DNA of 64,000 nucleotides from Sclerodactyla briareus (Eukaryota > Echinodermata > Holothuroidea > Dendrochirotida > Sclerodactylidae): NCBI GenBank assembly GCA_026419785.1, contig JAODTK010004499.1:496001-560000 (forward strand). The letters are read 5' to 3'. Below, in pieces: positions 23,261-36,000 of this stretch. Each line of letters begins with the position of its first letter. Position 1 is the stretch's first letter. A program made the position numbers and the translations under genes. Under the pieces are notes generated by a model that was not told the origin of the DNA, made no database searches, and worked only from the letters and a program-made list of their open reading frames with translations.

Positions 23261-23856
23261 CTATCGGGAGTACCTCGTACAACTGGCGAAGCATAGATGG
23301 GCAGATAATCTTCCACATCATCTTGATCAGTAGCGTAGACCCTGTATGGCCTGTGAATGAACTGTAAACTCAGTAGCATGCCCTTGGTAAGAAGCATCGA
23401 ACCATGCTGTGGTCAGCCTCATCCTAACGCAGAATGGCAGTGATTTCTTGATCATCAGAGACGACCTATGTCTGTTTGAAAGCTGTCGATATCATCCTTC
23501 GGAGGATTAAATTTCAAGCAGATTGTCTTCTCCTCTGGGAAGTTTATGGTCTCTTCGATTCTTTTCTTTGAGGAGGCTGGTAGGTGACTGCTTGGATGTT
23601 CGTAGATGAGTTTTATTGTCGGTTCCCGAGGTGGAACAGGCGGAATCACATTTGAGGTAGGTCCTACCACTGACATTTGGCGGAGGGGCTGGAAGTTTCG
23701 TAGAGTTCCTTTTATGAGCTTTAGATTTTTGAGGCGAGGGTTTTTCGGTGACGTGCTGCTCGGAGATTTCTGTGATGATCTCCGCGTCGCAGACGGAATC
23801 CGCCGGAAGAGATTTTCGAAGGAGGTTCCAACGTCGACGTAGGTTTTTCGATTCAT
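23261..23856 (-). pseudogene. Locus A exon 1: N-terminal region and start of CABIT
   Basis: The ATG at 23856-23854 has a good context (CAACATGA). The first 133 codons are open. They are basic and Ser/Pro-rich, with a VIPPVPPREP motif, then SKKRIEETINF and EEKTICLKFNP, matching SKKRASREP and EEVCLSFVP of locus B. After a TGA at 23455 the CABIT continues in other frames: IKKSLPFCVRM, LLSLQFIHRPYRVYATDQ (B: LMMHFVIRPKRVFATDR), then LRQLYEVLPIG, ending at a GTGAGT donor in the same phase as B (LYDILPIG then GTAAGT). At least three frameshifts are needed to connect these pieces. Confidence 0.7.
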
Positions 23857-24880
23857 GTTGTCTGTTTTGTTCGAAACTTGACGATGATTAAGACATCCTG
23901 GACGTTCTCGCGTCTATTCAAGTCTATCGGTAACCCTATGTAGGTTCCATATCACTCCAACCATATCTCCCGCTATCTGACTCTAGCGTCTAGTCATGCT
24001 GCAATATAAAAAAGCAACGGTTGTTTGTAGTAGGGCATGATTCAAAACACGGATTTTGTGAACTTTGGTTCGACTAAAGGCTGGGATCATTCAAGCGCAT
24101 CGGTGATTTCGAAAGAAGCATAGACCTGTTCATAAAAGGTTGGAACAAAATCCCTTACGACCGGATGGCTGCAACAATCTTTAGTTGTTAATTGCGTCTC
24201 CCCGATACCAATGGGGCAATTGTTCTGAGGGTAACAACATTCAGACTCCGGGTCGGCCGTTGCTATCAATCACTATACGTAGCCGACCTGAAGGCAAATT
24301 GCAGGCTTTGGAATACATAAAGGTTATATGCGTGGGGAATGAAAATTATGTCCCACAGGGTCGCGAACACTGTTTCAAGATGATGGTCTATGTAGAGCTA
24401 ATAGCCTCCATATTTCCTCAAAACATGCAGAGAAAATAAGGAGAATCCCTGTTGCACAAAAAACACAGACATCAAGGTCGAAGAACACAGGTAATTATGT
24501 TATGTATCCCTTGTTTCAGGTATTGCAGAACTCCCCTTCATCAACCAAAGTTCTTGTTGTCGTCCTTTCACCAGAGTAACAACACAACCAATTACATCAT
24601 TCTCTCTCATAGACTAATTATCTATTCAAAGTGCTTCAAATGCTTCTACCCTCGTAGCGAACAGACGTATGAACGCACCGTCGTTGGGCTGAACGTCAGT
24701 TTTTCTCCAGTTATTCGTTAACCTTCTTCGAAATTTATCCTGCAGTTGTCCTGTATTGTTTTGTTCGATTAAACTCATGATTTCTAGTGAGTATCACACT
24801 CAGCAGTCTGAACAGAACTTCGATTTTTTAGTACCGGACAATCAGAAACACTTTTCGTGCAAGACAGTGCTATAGAAAAC
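23857..24880. other. Intergenic region between head-to-head loci A and B
   Basis: Upstream of the start exon of locus A. No promoter motif stands out, and the 84-codon open frame at 24185-24439 (plus) has no recognisable motif. This region and the next 1.7 kb should hold the divergent promoters. Confidence 0.3.
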
Positions 24881-24884
24881 TGCA

Positions 24885-25259
24885 ATGAGATTTAAATTTC
24901 TGTTAAAACGGCAAGCAATCGTTGGTTACCGTAATTCACTCCAAATTCGTCAAATGTTCACTGAATGCCGCCATTTGGTTCTCTGTGGCGACTGCATGGA
25001 GGAGGTGAAAATACAAATACAACGACTTCACACATGTAGGTATAACGTAACTTTGCAGATCGGCGTCAATATTCCGCGAGGGTTGCTGAGTCCCTTGATG
25101 GAAGAAGAAAAAAGCCTAACTTGGCTTGTGCAAAGCACTCATCTACAGTGTTTGAGAAATAACTCGGAACTGATTCCGTCTCGAACTACTTTTATAATTA
25201 CTCAGAGGAAAACTAGGACGCCTGCATTGGGCAACCTAAGTGGAATTGGAGGATGTTAA
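24885..25259 (+). pseudogene. RING-finger-like fragment
   Basis: A 124-codon open frame. Its middle reads FTECRHLVLCGDCMEEVK and then RLHTCRYNVTLQI. This resembles the second half of a RING finger (CxHxxLCxxC, then CPxCRxxV), as in BIRC- or MEX3-type ligases, but the final CPxC is reduced to one Cys, so the zinc site is incomplete. No clear splice sites surround it. It is probably a broken exon or retrocopy; a chance match is possible. Confidence 0.4.
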
Positions 25260-25269
25260 ATGCAAGCGT

Positions 25270-26600
25270 TTCATTGCCTTCTTCGGGGCTGCCGTCTGAC
25301 AACTTGGAACATGGACCACGTACGTGCAAAGACATATTGAAATATCTAGCGATCAATCAGCGCATAGGAAAAATAAATTTATTGACATCTCGACAATGCA
25401 CCGTTTGAGATCAAAGTACACAGTGGTCCTCTCAAAGCGAAACCAAGAGATAAGAGGCAATTATTCACCAGCAACTGTCACTTCCAGCAGGGCCACGGTT
25501 TACACTAATTGAATAAACGGTATAGTCCCCACCATGCATCCCGAGGGTTATAAGGGACGATGACATTGTCGACAAACAAATTGATCAGTGATTGCTTGGA
25601 ATAATAGAGGACAATAGATTTTGGTTTCATTAAGTCAATCTATCCTTAGTTACCCCAAAATATGATATTATTGAACTAATGAAGATACAACAATAACACT
25701 TAGAGTGGAAGAAAACGTACAAGTCCGGAAGCAGCCCTGGAAGAGATGTGACCTGGAGCTTTGATGCTGGAAGCTAGAGATCGATTCTGAGATTATCATG
25801 GACAACGGTAGTACATCCATTGATCCGAGCAAATGTTTGGACGGCTACAACATATGTCACAGACTCATTGTTCCAAAAATGGGCACGCACGCAGAGATGG
25901 GATATGGCTGATGGGCACTCAATTCAAGCTACCATGATCAAATCTGCAGTTCATTGTAAAATTTCAGTTTAACTAGCGAACCGTCACACTGTTCAAACTG
26001 GGACAGTTTCACAGGAATTGTGGGTCTGTTGACAGTGTAAATACTCAGCGGGAACTGCAACCGGTACCTGACATAGCCCTAGCTACCAGCTAACATGCGG
26101 TGTTGGAATCAAGAAGTATACATTAAAAAATATTGCTGCCCTAAGAAATATCTGTGTTCTCAGGGGTGAGGAACGGTGGTATATAACGGAGTAGAGGAAA
26201 CGCTGGGCGAATGTTGTCAATTTGTTTCAACCAAGTTGCCACTTTACAGCATTGTTAGATCATAAGTATTTACATTAGTTGTCGTCGAAATATGACACAG
26301 AAATGGCCCATCGAGAGCTGGGATAGAATTGTGTGTGTCGATGAGCCAGCCAAACAACTAGCCGACTACTCGAGATTATTTCTCAAACGGTTTTATACTG
26401 CTCACTGTAAGAATAAATCGTCGATTCCAAGTGGTTCTCTGAATAGCCTATTGATCCAAAGTTATTGATATCTCGACCTTCAGAAATTACTTCATGTGAG
26501 AGAACGTCCCTCAGGAATTGTGGGATTTCGTCGTAAGGTATATATACTGTAAAAGCAGGAAAATCATTCTATCATTTGCTACATTTCAGGCGGGTTAGTG
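25270..26600. other. Upstream region of locus B
   Basis: No coding exon was recognised. The missing N-terminal start exon of locus B should lie here or just upstream. A TATATATAC word at about 26540-26550 precedes the first recognised exon by ~70 bases but has no other support as a promoter. Confidence 0.3.
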
Positions 26601-26618
26601 TTTTTGTTTACCTGGAAG

Positions 26619-27010
26619 GCAACGAGATGTCGCAACTCCGTCTAAGAAGAGGGCATCGAGGGAACCTTTGTATTACGAAGATATTGCGAGATACAGGGAT
26701 GGAGGAACCAGGCACAGTCCGGGCACACCGGAAGAAGTGTGTTTGAGTTTTGTTCCTCAAAACCACGAACTCAACGCTGTTTACCACACACCGATAACGA
26801 ACCTGATCACGAGGAATGACCTCCCAATGACAGTCAAGTTGCTGGAGGATCTCGACATTACGGGGGACCGGGGTCTGAAGGCAGAGAAAGGGACAGTACT
26901 GATGATGCATTTCGTTATCAGACCGAAGAGGGTCTTCGCGACAGACCGGAAAAACAAAGATGTCGTTCTTCCATTCTACGCTAAGCAGCTGTACGATATT
27001 CTACCGATAG
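26619..27010 (+). CDS. Locus B exon 1 (first recognised): start of CABIT domain
   Basis: The acceptor is placed at TTTACCTGGAAG (weak) and the donor is GTAAGT (strong); the exon ends in phase 1. About 130 codons. It opens with a basic stretch (ATPSKKRASREP), YYEDIARYRD, then the CABIT: ITRNDLPMTVKLLEDLD, GLKAEKGTVLMMHFVIRP, KRVFATDRKNKDVVLPFYAK and LYDILPI. The pattern LPxxVKLLED - G-x-hhhh - hhLPhY follows the first half of CABIT in THEMIS and GAREM. An upstream exon with the start codon is required, because no in-frame ATG precedes the domain. Confidence 0.75.
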
Positions 27011-30000
27011 GTAAGTATTTTTACACATATGATATCATATGGAACAAATGGTCGTACGAGAGGATCAAGCTATTGATAGGAATAGGCCGCTGTGTCTTTA
27101 GAACTGTTATGTTAACTGGGGAGGCAATGCAAGGCAAAATGCATGTAACTATTCGGAGAAACAAGCGCAAGTCGAAACGTCTCGATAGCTGCGGACGGCA
27201 AAATTCCTGTGGCAAAAACACTGCATGTTCTTCACCAATCCACATTTATTGTTTGTAACACATTAATGACCCTTACTGACATCTGTCATAACCTTGAAAT
27301 GGCTTGGAACATGTCGAACACATGGCTCAATATTTGCTATCAGTGCCCAGCACAAAGTACTCAACTAAATCATTCCTAGGCCTGTATATTAGCTACATAT
27401 ACCCAAGCGAACCCACATGTGAAAACAACTCTCTTCTGGGTCACCAGCCAACAATTTAGAGCGAGATGTGTTGATGGGACATATCATTTCCCCTGGACAA
27501 TAGGTTTCATGTCAACTAGGCTGCAGACCTGGACCTTCTGACAGATAAGGTGAAGACTGCTCTGCAGAGGGATGGAATAATGTAAACAAACCTCTGTCAC
27601 AGAGAGCTAGCTCAATAAAAGGTGGAAATTGGGGTAATTAATTGGATTTAATTAAAATCTAATCACGCTATGCCAAAACATAAATGGAACTAAGCTAGCT
27701 GTGGCAGAGTCATCCACCCACAAGGTCACTGATCGAGACGGTCAGAAGTATGAAGAACGATGGGACGAACAGACGGACGAACGAACTGACTAACGGACGA
27801 ACGAACAAACGATACGAACGAACGGACGGAGAGACATGATGACTTGTAGAGCTACTCACCCCCAGCTAAAAACCTCCCTGTGCGAGCTACACGAACGACG
27901 AGCAATTGCCTTCGTTTGTGTAACAAACAACCTGCAGTTTGTGATACTAACTCGGGATAGTTTGTAAACTGCGGGGACAAATCTGTGGGAGACATTTGTA
28001 TAGCTTAGACATTAGAAATGGCGGCTGGTGCCAAAAGTCGGATGTACATGATTTGCACGTCGACAGGAGAAAATTTCAAGAAACATGACTTACTACTGTT
28101 TATGGTATTCTATATACAGGCGTCAATTTCAACATAGGAGCGTTATCGCTGGGTTGCCGTGACTTTCCAGAATGTCCCACATTGAGTAACACCGCCCCCA
28201 ATCTCTGATTTATTCAGTGGCCCTGACAACGAATCAGGGATATAGCTATAGTCACATGTTAAGAGGGGATCGAGTGACAATGTCCGAATTTCCGACTGGA
28301 TTTCAAGTCCTCGACTACGCGGAGCGCCACTATCGTTAACGCGGAGGTACCCGATAATTTTGTGTTCCTGTACCCCGGATCACCGACAATAGCACGTCCT
28401 GGGCCTGAAAATGGACAAAAAAATGTTTTTGCTAAGATATTCGGTGGCCCCTATTATAGGGAGCCTAGGCTGGCGGTCTGTTTCATGGAGACAATATTTC
28501 GAAACATAGACCGGTATGCGCGTACCACGGTTCTCCTCAAGCGATAACACTGGAATTCAATATTTTGTTTCCACTCATAGTGTAGTCGTGCTGCCGGGTA
28601 ACAATTAACCTGCGCACGCGCGTGGAAAGTACTCCCAGAGCACTGGAAATAGTTCTTTCTGAGCATGAGAATTTCAACGAACACTTCAACCCAAATAGAT
28701 GTGTTATCATTATAAGGTCATATGCTGGTTCGTGTCCTAATGCAACATTTTGGAATATTGAACTACATGCGTGTGCCTTGGAATTTGGGGAGATTTCAAA
28801 ACTAGTTGGATAAGTTACCGATATCAGTCAGCAATTTCTGTCTAATTGGAAAATGCACAAGGTGATACAGGCCAAGTTTCAAAATGTGCCGGACTAGAAT
28901 AATGTCGCACTGTTAATGATGAGAGATGGCACAGTGGAAGGACGAATTCACTCACAGATGGAAAGAGAAAATGCTCCATGGCCAGTACTCACGACAAATC
29001 AAAATTATTTTACACAATAATTGTTGAGATTACCAATGATCCGGCAGGCTGTATTATGTGCCGTAAGACAAGCTGCTCTGGTATCAGAAGGTTTAAGCGG
29101 CAGTAACGCTAAATACGTTCCTTCGACCAACAGTTTCGAACTTTGGAGTCATCGCATGATATAAGTAACTGACTCTTCCCAGCACAGGCTCTGGGTCAGA
29201 TGGTCGGATAATCTTTCACCTGCTTGCTAACTTAAACAAGCATTTCTTGTTACCTGCCTTATTACGAACTAGCTAACTTCCTAGAGAAAGTTTCCGTTAT
29301 ACACCAGTGATCTACAGAAATAAGGTTACCTCGATGTAATCATGGACATGAACTGCCTGTAAATCACTAAATCTTCATATTCATTCGTGCGCTAAGCTAA
29401 CGATTGTACATCATCATTTTTTGAGCCTGATAGTTATTTAAGAATTTTCTGGTTACTATCTGGAATAGCATAATTGTCGGTTTCAAGAGATCAAATGATA
29501 TATTATTTGTCTGAAATTTTGAGCTTCAATTCTCATGAAAACAGCGTTGGTAGTATCAAAAATAGTTTGTTTTCCCAAATAGCTGTGTTATCTGCAAACA
29601 GGGAGATTTTCTGAGGTTTTTGTTTGAAAAAAACGGCGATGACAGAGCTGAATTAGCGATCGAATGTAAACTGTAGCCGAATCCATGTCATCTTGCAAAT
29701 CACTGGCAGCTGATGCGCACTGCCCGAGATGTATTTTCTGATTAGCTATGGGTATGGTATTGCAGCAATTTTCTCTGTCAGGGTTAGAGATGAGGGATCG
29801 GGGTTATAGTGTAGCTGATCACAGAGATTCTTCCGAACAATGCGTATCGACCCATCACTAGGACCTATGGGCTTACCGATACAGTGAAAAACATCTGTTT
29901 TTTTTTATGTCTGTTCCCTCTACACAGACCCTATTCACGATGATAAAGTATTCCAGAAGACAGCTGAAGTAAAGAGATAAGGGATTAGGGTTATAGTGTA

Positions 30001-33000
30001 GCCAACCATAAAGATTCTTCCGAAACAGTGCGTATCGACCCATCACTAGGACCTATGGGCTTACCGATACAGTGAAAACACATCTTTTTTATGCCTGTTT
30101 CCTCTAAACAGACCCCCATCACGATGATAAAGTATTCCAGGGGACAGCTGAAGTGTTCAAGTGCAAACCGCTGCCGAAGCTTCTGAGGGTCGTCAACGCG
30201 TTCCTGTCGGAAAAACCACAGGAATCACAGGAGGAAGGAAACATAATCGACGTCAGTCATATCGAGCGGCATGGAAATATCAAGGTATCATCTTCTATGT
30301 CTTGGATAGTGTGTTACATTAGTGTGCCCGACCCGCCTCTCCCCCAAAATTTTCTGGTTCTTGGTTTGCGTCCTATCGCGCTCGCATTCAGGGTAGAAGA
30401 GTCACGTGTCGACACTCACAAGAGCAAACGGTAGAAAACATCGATATTTTCTATGAATTAGTAAGTAGAAATGTCGCTCATGAACATGGTGTACTAGCGG
30501 TACTCACAAAGTCAATAACATATTATAGCCCAGTTGTTGTACTCGAGTCCCGAGAGGCAGAGTAAGAGTCCGGCCTCAAATTGTCAATCTTCACGCTGTA
30601 GGCATCTAGGGCTTGGACTCGACTTCGAATCCGGGTCCGGCGATATCCAAGTCACGGGTCTAGACTAGGCTGCAACGCTGTTATAAGCACAACTTACAGA
30701 TAACTATGGACGAATATGACGATTCTGCAAGTATAGCAAGAAGCTTCGGGGTCGTGAAACGTCCTTCTCAATCTATGAAGACTGACTAGAGCACAACGTG
30801 AACTCCATTTAGTGAGACGGGACGTTCAATTGGAAGAGCTGAAATGTTCTGTTTCCGTTTTTGCCGACTTGTCAAATCATTTATACAAGAACCTCGTTTT
30901 CTTATGTATATTCGGGTCAGAATAGTACCAGAGTCTAGTCATATTTACATGACAATTGGCCTTTTAAGAGATATTTCCACTAATTAACATATTTTCGAGA
31001 TGTATTTCTCTGAGTTTACCCCTCCTAACTACAATCCTAATGACCGCATTAAGTGTACGTAACTGAGCTGATCATGCATAACAAATTAATACTTCATGTG
31101 ACACTTTCCAGAGTATATCCATGCAGGTATGTTCGACACAGACCATGGACAAACTGGACGCCAATTAGCTCCTTCCATTAACCTAAAAAATAGAATCCGA
31201 TATGATCATGACAGTACGGAAAGAAGCTTGACGCAATAGGGTGTGTAAGGACAGGAAGGACTGTGGGACGAAAACAGGTTCACTAAATTGTGTTATAAAA
31301 AGAACTCTCTGTAATTAAAGCGCTATACCTTTTATTAATGATTATCTTCAAGCCAGACCCAGCCGGTCGTTTTCGATCCCCCCTGCCACATCTTCCCTCC
31401 TCTCTCACCTTCCACGTGCTAGCCTCATTCTCCCTCTTCCCTCACAGAGTTGTCTTATCCTGTGTATCCGTGTTCATTAGATTCATATAATATGAATTAT
31501 TACTGTCATCCGTACAGTGGTCCGTACTTAGTTTGATACAAGGCAGGTTGAGGCCCACCAAGTTTAGCCGTCCCATTCACTTACACACTGAAATGACCCC
31601 CTTCAGAGGCCCCTGAGCCTGATAGAAAACATTCATGGTTTACGGGACAAACCATATTTCAGCTGACATGGTGCCCTGCCACATCGCCCCAACATTTCAA
31701 CTTTACCTTACATACCCACCGTACTAATTTTGTGGTGCAAGGAGGGCTCAACTTTCGGAATTCCTCCGCTCTCTGAAGGCCATGTCCACCAAAATCACCC
31801 AGTCCGTAGCTTTCCTATACGCTCGCTCGAATACAGGCAGGCAGTTTTGCTAATCACGGAGTAGCACCGATCTATCTCGGTTGAGCTCAGCTGACCTTGG
31901 ACTAGACCCCAATTCCCCCAAAACAATGGGGATCATATACTCATTGTTGGGGAACATACCAACAGTACCAAGTATAGAAAGCTAGTCGCGTTGACATGTT
32001 TTCATGCCAAAATTTGTCAAATTATCTTCTTCTGTTCTCAACAAAGCAGGCGACCACGGTCAACACAAAGAAACAATAGGGTTCATTTACTCCCCCATAG
32101 AAAGCAACAACTCCGAAATTTCTCAGATGGAACTCAGATGATATTTGCACTAAGCATTGGGGATCATATACTAATTATGTGGGACACACGTACCATGTAT
32201 AGGCTCCATCCATCCAGGTGAGGTCGAGTTAGCTGTTCACGATCTATTTTTCTTATACAGTTTCCACCTTTCTTCCTAGAACTGACCCACTGGCCAACAC
32301 TGAGAACAATAGGGTCCATATACTCATAATGGGAACACACTCGCAAATGTGAGCAACCATCCAGGTGGAATCGAGTTATCGTGTTTACAAGCCAAATTTG
32401 TCCAGAATATCGTCTTTTCACAAACTTTTCTATTTCGCCAAAATTTCCATCACCCGACACCTGAGCCCAAAACAAGGGTTCATGTACTCACCACAGGAAA
32501 GCTATCACTGTATCAACTTGATCTGACTGACCGTCCTGGACATATCGTGTTCACAGGGTTCTCAGACTTTGACCTCTGGTGATCTCAGATGATATGAGCT
32601 TCATCCATCCAGGTGGAATCGAGTTATCGTGTTTACAAGCTGTGCGTCACATACGCACACACAATATACACACACACTACACGCAAATACACACACACTG
32701 TCATGACTGCATAGATTCCCTGACTTCGCAAGGAATCAAAAATCGATGGGGACGCCGACAGGAAAAAAAAAAAAAAAAATTCGGACGAAATTCTGTGCCA
32801 CTTCGAGCTCCGAAATATCGTAATGTTGGCCAGAAGTTAACGCCGCAAATAATATGCGAAGATGAGCGAGCATCCGTAGTATACTTGCCGTTATATTGGT
32901 TTCAAATATCGGGAGCGAAATGATTCACATAACTGTGATTAAGAGACTCTTTCCAACCAGCCGAGAGCCACGATCTCTTTTGATTCCTATCATCGTTTGA

Positions 33001-36000
33001 TTCCTAGGTCCTGATCGGTTGGAACAGGACTACAAGAGAGGAAGTTCATTACTCCGAGAGAATGACGTCGACGTACACCACGATGCTCTCGAAGACTCCA
33101 CTCTGCCTCTCGGATATTGTGACGAGCAATACGCTGCCTCTGGTAAGAATCATTCAATATGGAAGGACTATATATGCGCGACACCCATAACATACCTTGG
33201 AAGCAAGTGTGTATGTTCAAACAACTGGTGCACCCTCGACTCAGCTGTAATAGCACAGTTAGTGCACAAGGACGACACGTCTAGAGGACTAGCAGTGTGT
33301 CGGCGTGATGTCTTTGGTATATTTCGATATTCCTGATAAATTACGCGTCCTCGACATACGAGGGGAAGTTATGAACATGTGGAGGAAACTAGCAAAACAC
33401 AATTTCGAGGATCTCTCAGGACTGTTTTTTTTTTTTTTTTTTTTTTTCTTTTTTTTTTCTACCATTGCCGGAGATATAGTTCTCCCGGAGTTGATTTTAT
33501 TTTGAATTTTGGGCAGGGAATAGAAGCAGCAAGGTTTAGGTTCATGGGCTTGTAGGAAGATTTTGTAGAGATTATAGACCGACCCTTGAGTTTATTGAGC
33601 TATCGGAAATTGAATCTAAGGGCTGGTAGTGAAGAGGGTTTTCCAATAACCGTTTGATAAAGTTCCATGTTTTTCTCTCATGTACTTTTTCTCACTCGGG
33701 CATCTCAAGAGTCACCGTTAACCGAGTTGTTTTTCTCTCGTTTGAATGTTTAAATGAGACATCGGGCGGGTAACTCTGTGCCGACGTTATCGAACCAGGT
33801 TTGTACTGTTATTTCCAATGCTTTCTCCTAACGCGCCCCCTCACACGTACTATACGCCACCACCCGGGTTTTGTTTTACCTTTCTTCCCACTGTCAAGGG
33901 TCATGAAGCTGGTGAAAATAGGCTTCTCTGCTTCCATTGAAACATCTACTCTAGTCAGCCTTTGATACAATGTTCTTCAACTGTCATATTTTCCCAAGAA
34001 TAAATTCTACTAGTTACAATTTTTATCATGCCAGGATGAGGAGCAAGAATGCAAATACATTCAGATCGGGGCCAGGTTATACTGGATACTTCAAACACAG
34101 AACTACTACTGTTGTACGGGCTGCTTCACACGACGATGACCCACCAGTTCAAAGGTTCACTAGTCTGAAGGCTCACTAGATAGGAAATTCGGACAACGAG
34201 AAGTGGACTTTAGCGACGATGTTTAGAGTCTACATTGGCGACAAAAATTCGACTTAGGCAACAGATTAATAAAGTTTGATCCCGGGAAGTAGCCTTCAGC
34301 AACAGGTAGACTTTGCCGACGAAGTCAAAACCTCTTTTCCGTCCCCAAAGTTCGTTCCAGACTTCATCGCCGAGTTCACTTTTGAATGTCGAAGTATACA
34401 TTTCGTTGCCGAAATCACTTTTTCGTCGTCAAAGTCACTTTACTTCGTCGCCAAAAAGCTACTTCTCGTCGCCGAAGCCTCCGTACGAGTGAACCTTCGT
34501 ACTAGTAAACCCTACCCGCTTCACACGATTAACGATGTGAGAGAACAAATATAAGATATAGAATCTTTATTGACCATAAAAGGAATTAAACCTCCACTTC
34601 ATCTCATACATAAAACAGTTAAGAATACAAATATACAACTCATAAGACAATAAAAATATTAAAACTACAAAAAGACTAATACACACTCCAACGTTCTGAC
34701 ACATGCACATACTTATTTTCTACAAAACTAATTGGCAGGATTTAGAAGAGGCCTGGGCAAGAAAGACCGTCTATACCCTCAGTTCAGCATATAATAACGA
34801 TTGGTCTGCCTGTTCGACAGCTGTATTTAACCTGAATGCTAAGGGGTGTTTAGACGATGTGAGTATTGACTTGACGTTTCTTTGTGTTGTCATAGCAAGA
34901 AGCTCATCTACCGATATTAGGTCCTGAGAATGGTAAACTCGCTTCGCTTCCCTAACTATTGTATTTAAGTTAGCCATGTCTCTTAGTGTTGTATTACCTC
35001 CCCATGCAACCAAACAAAACGTAATAATGCTCCCAATAGTCGCCTCATGGAATAGAGAAATGAGCGTCTTGTCTAGTCTGAATGAGTTGAGCTTCGTAGA
35101 AAGAACATTAGTCGGTTAATTTTAACCCGTATAGTACTGACATGTTCACCCCACTCCAATTTGTCAGTAATGGTAACTCCGAGATTCTTGTAGTAATTAA
35201 CCTTGTTTCTACTTGCTCGTTTCTAATTGGAATGCCCCCTAATTGGTGTCCACTACGGTGGAAGTCAACAACTAGCTGTATCGTTTTGGACACGTACATC
35301 TCCAACCTGTTCTCTTGACATCAAATCGTGAAGGTGGATACTACATCCCTATACCCAGTCTGTTCGCCATTCTTCCCCATAAAACCTACGATGCACGTGT
35401 CGTCAGCAAATTTGACAATATGGGTGCTGGGATGTATGCTGCGACAATCAGAAGTATAAAGTGTGAATAGAACGGGTGATATTAAGCAACCCTTTGGAGC
35501 ACCAGTATTCCTTACAATATCGCTAGAAACTCTGTCATTCACAAATACTCGCTGGATCCTGTTTGTCGGGAAGTCCAACACCCATTTTGTCAATTAATTT
35601 CATAATCACACATTTTGTCAACCAAAAGATGAGGAAGAAGGTGTTAAAAGCAGAGGGAAAAAAATCCACAAATAGAATTCTAGCAAAGTTACCAGGACTG
35701 TCTAGATGTTTGTATATGGAATCAGCAAAAAACATGATAGCACCTTCCACAGAGCGTTTTTCCCTGTAAGAAAACTGTAAAGGATCCTCGTGATTAGAGA
35801 TTTGGGGGCGCAGTCGTGAGAGCACGAGCCGTTCCAAGATTTTCATGGGGATCTAGGTGACTGCCACTGGTGTAAGGTAATTCAGTACACTAAAGGCAGG
35901 CTTCTTAGGGACGGGCACCAAGTGGGATATTTTTCGAGAGACTGGGACACGGTGCGTAGAGACATGTTAAAATATAATGATAAATTTACGAGAGCTGCTC

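Larger units (their letters stand above)
1770..23856 (-). pseudogene. Locus A: CABIT-proline-rich-SAM gene (GAREM-like), decayed
   Basis: Seven exons on the minus strand are assigned to one gene: 23261-23856, 16398-16582, 14444-14573, 11605-11917, 10190-10397, about 6993-7213, and 1770-2168. The first five align in order with the plus-strand locus B at the protein level. CABIT-SAM adaptors such as GAREM couple tyrosine-kinase receptors to GRB2/ERK signalling through proline-rich and phosphotyrosine sites. Exons 1-3 each contain frameshifts and exons 4 and 5 each contain one in-frame TGA, so a full protein cannot be read from this sequence. The start exon and the SAM exon are open. Either this is a fairly young pseudogene, or the assembly carries small errors; the two substitution-type stops favour real decay. 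Confidence 0.6.

Noticed and set aside
30141-30147. Acceptor at 30140 for locus B exon 2
   Set aside because: With the phase left by exon 1 it gives an immediate TGA; the AG seven bases downstream restores the frame.
33019-33160. Alternative frame of locus B exon 3 (starting EQDYKRGSSLL)
   Set aside because: It is open but does not keep phase with exons 2 and 4, and it lacks the LSDIV...LPL CABIT block.
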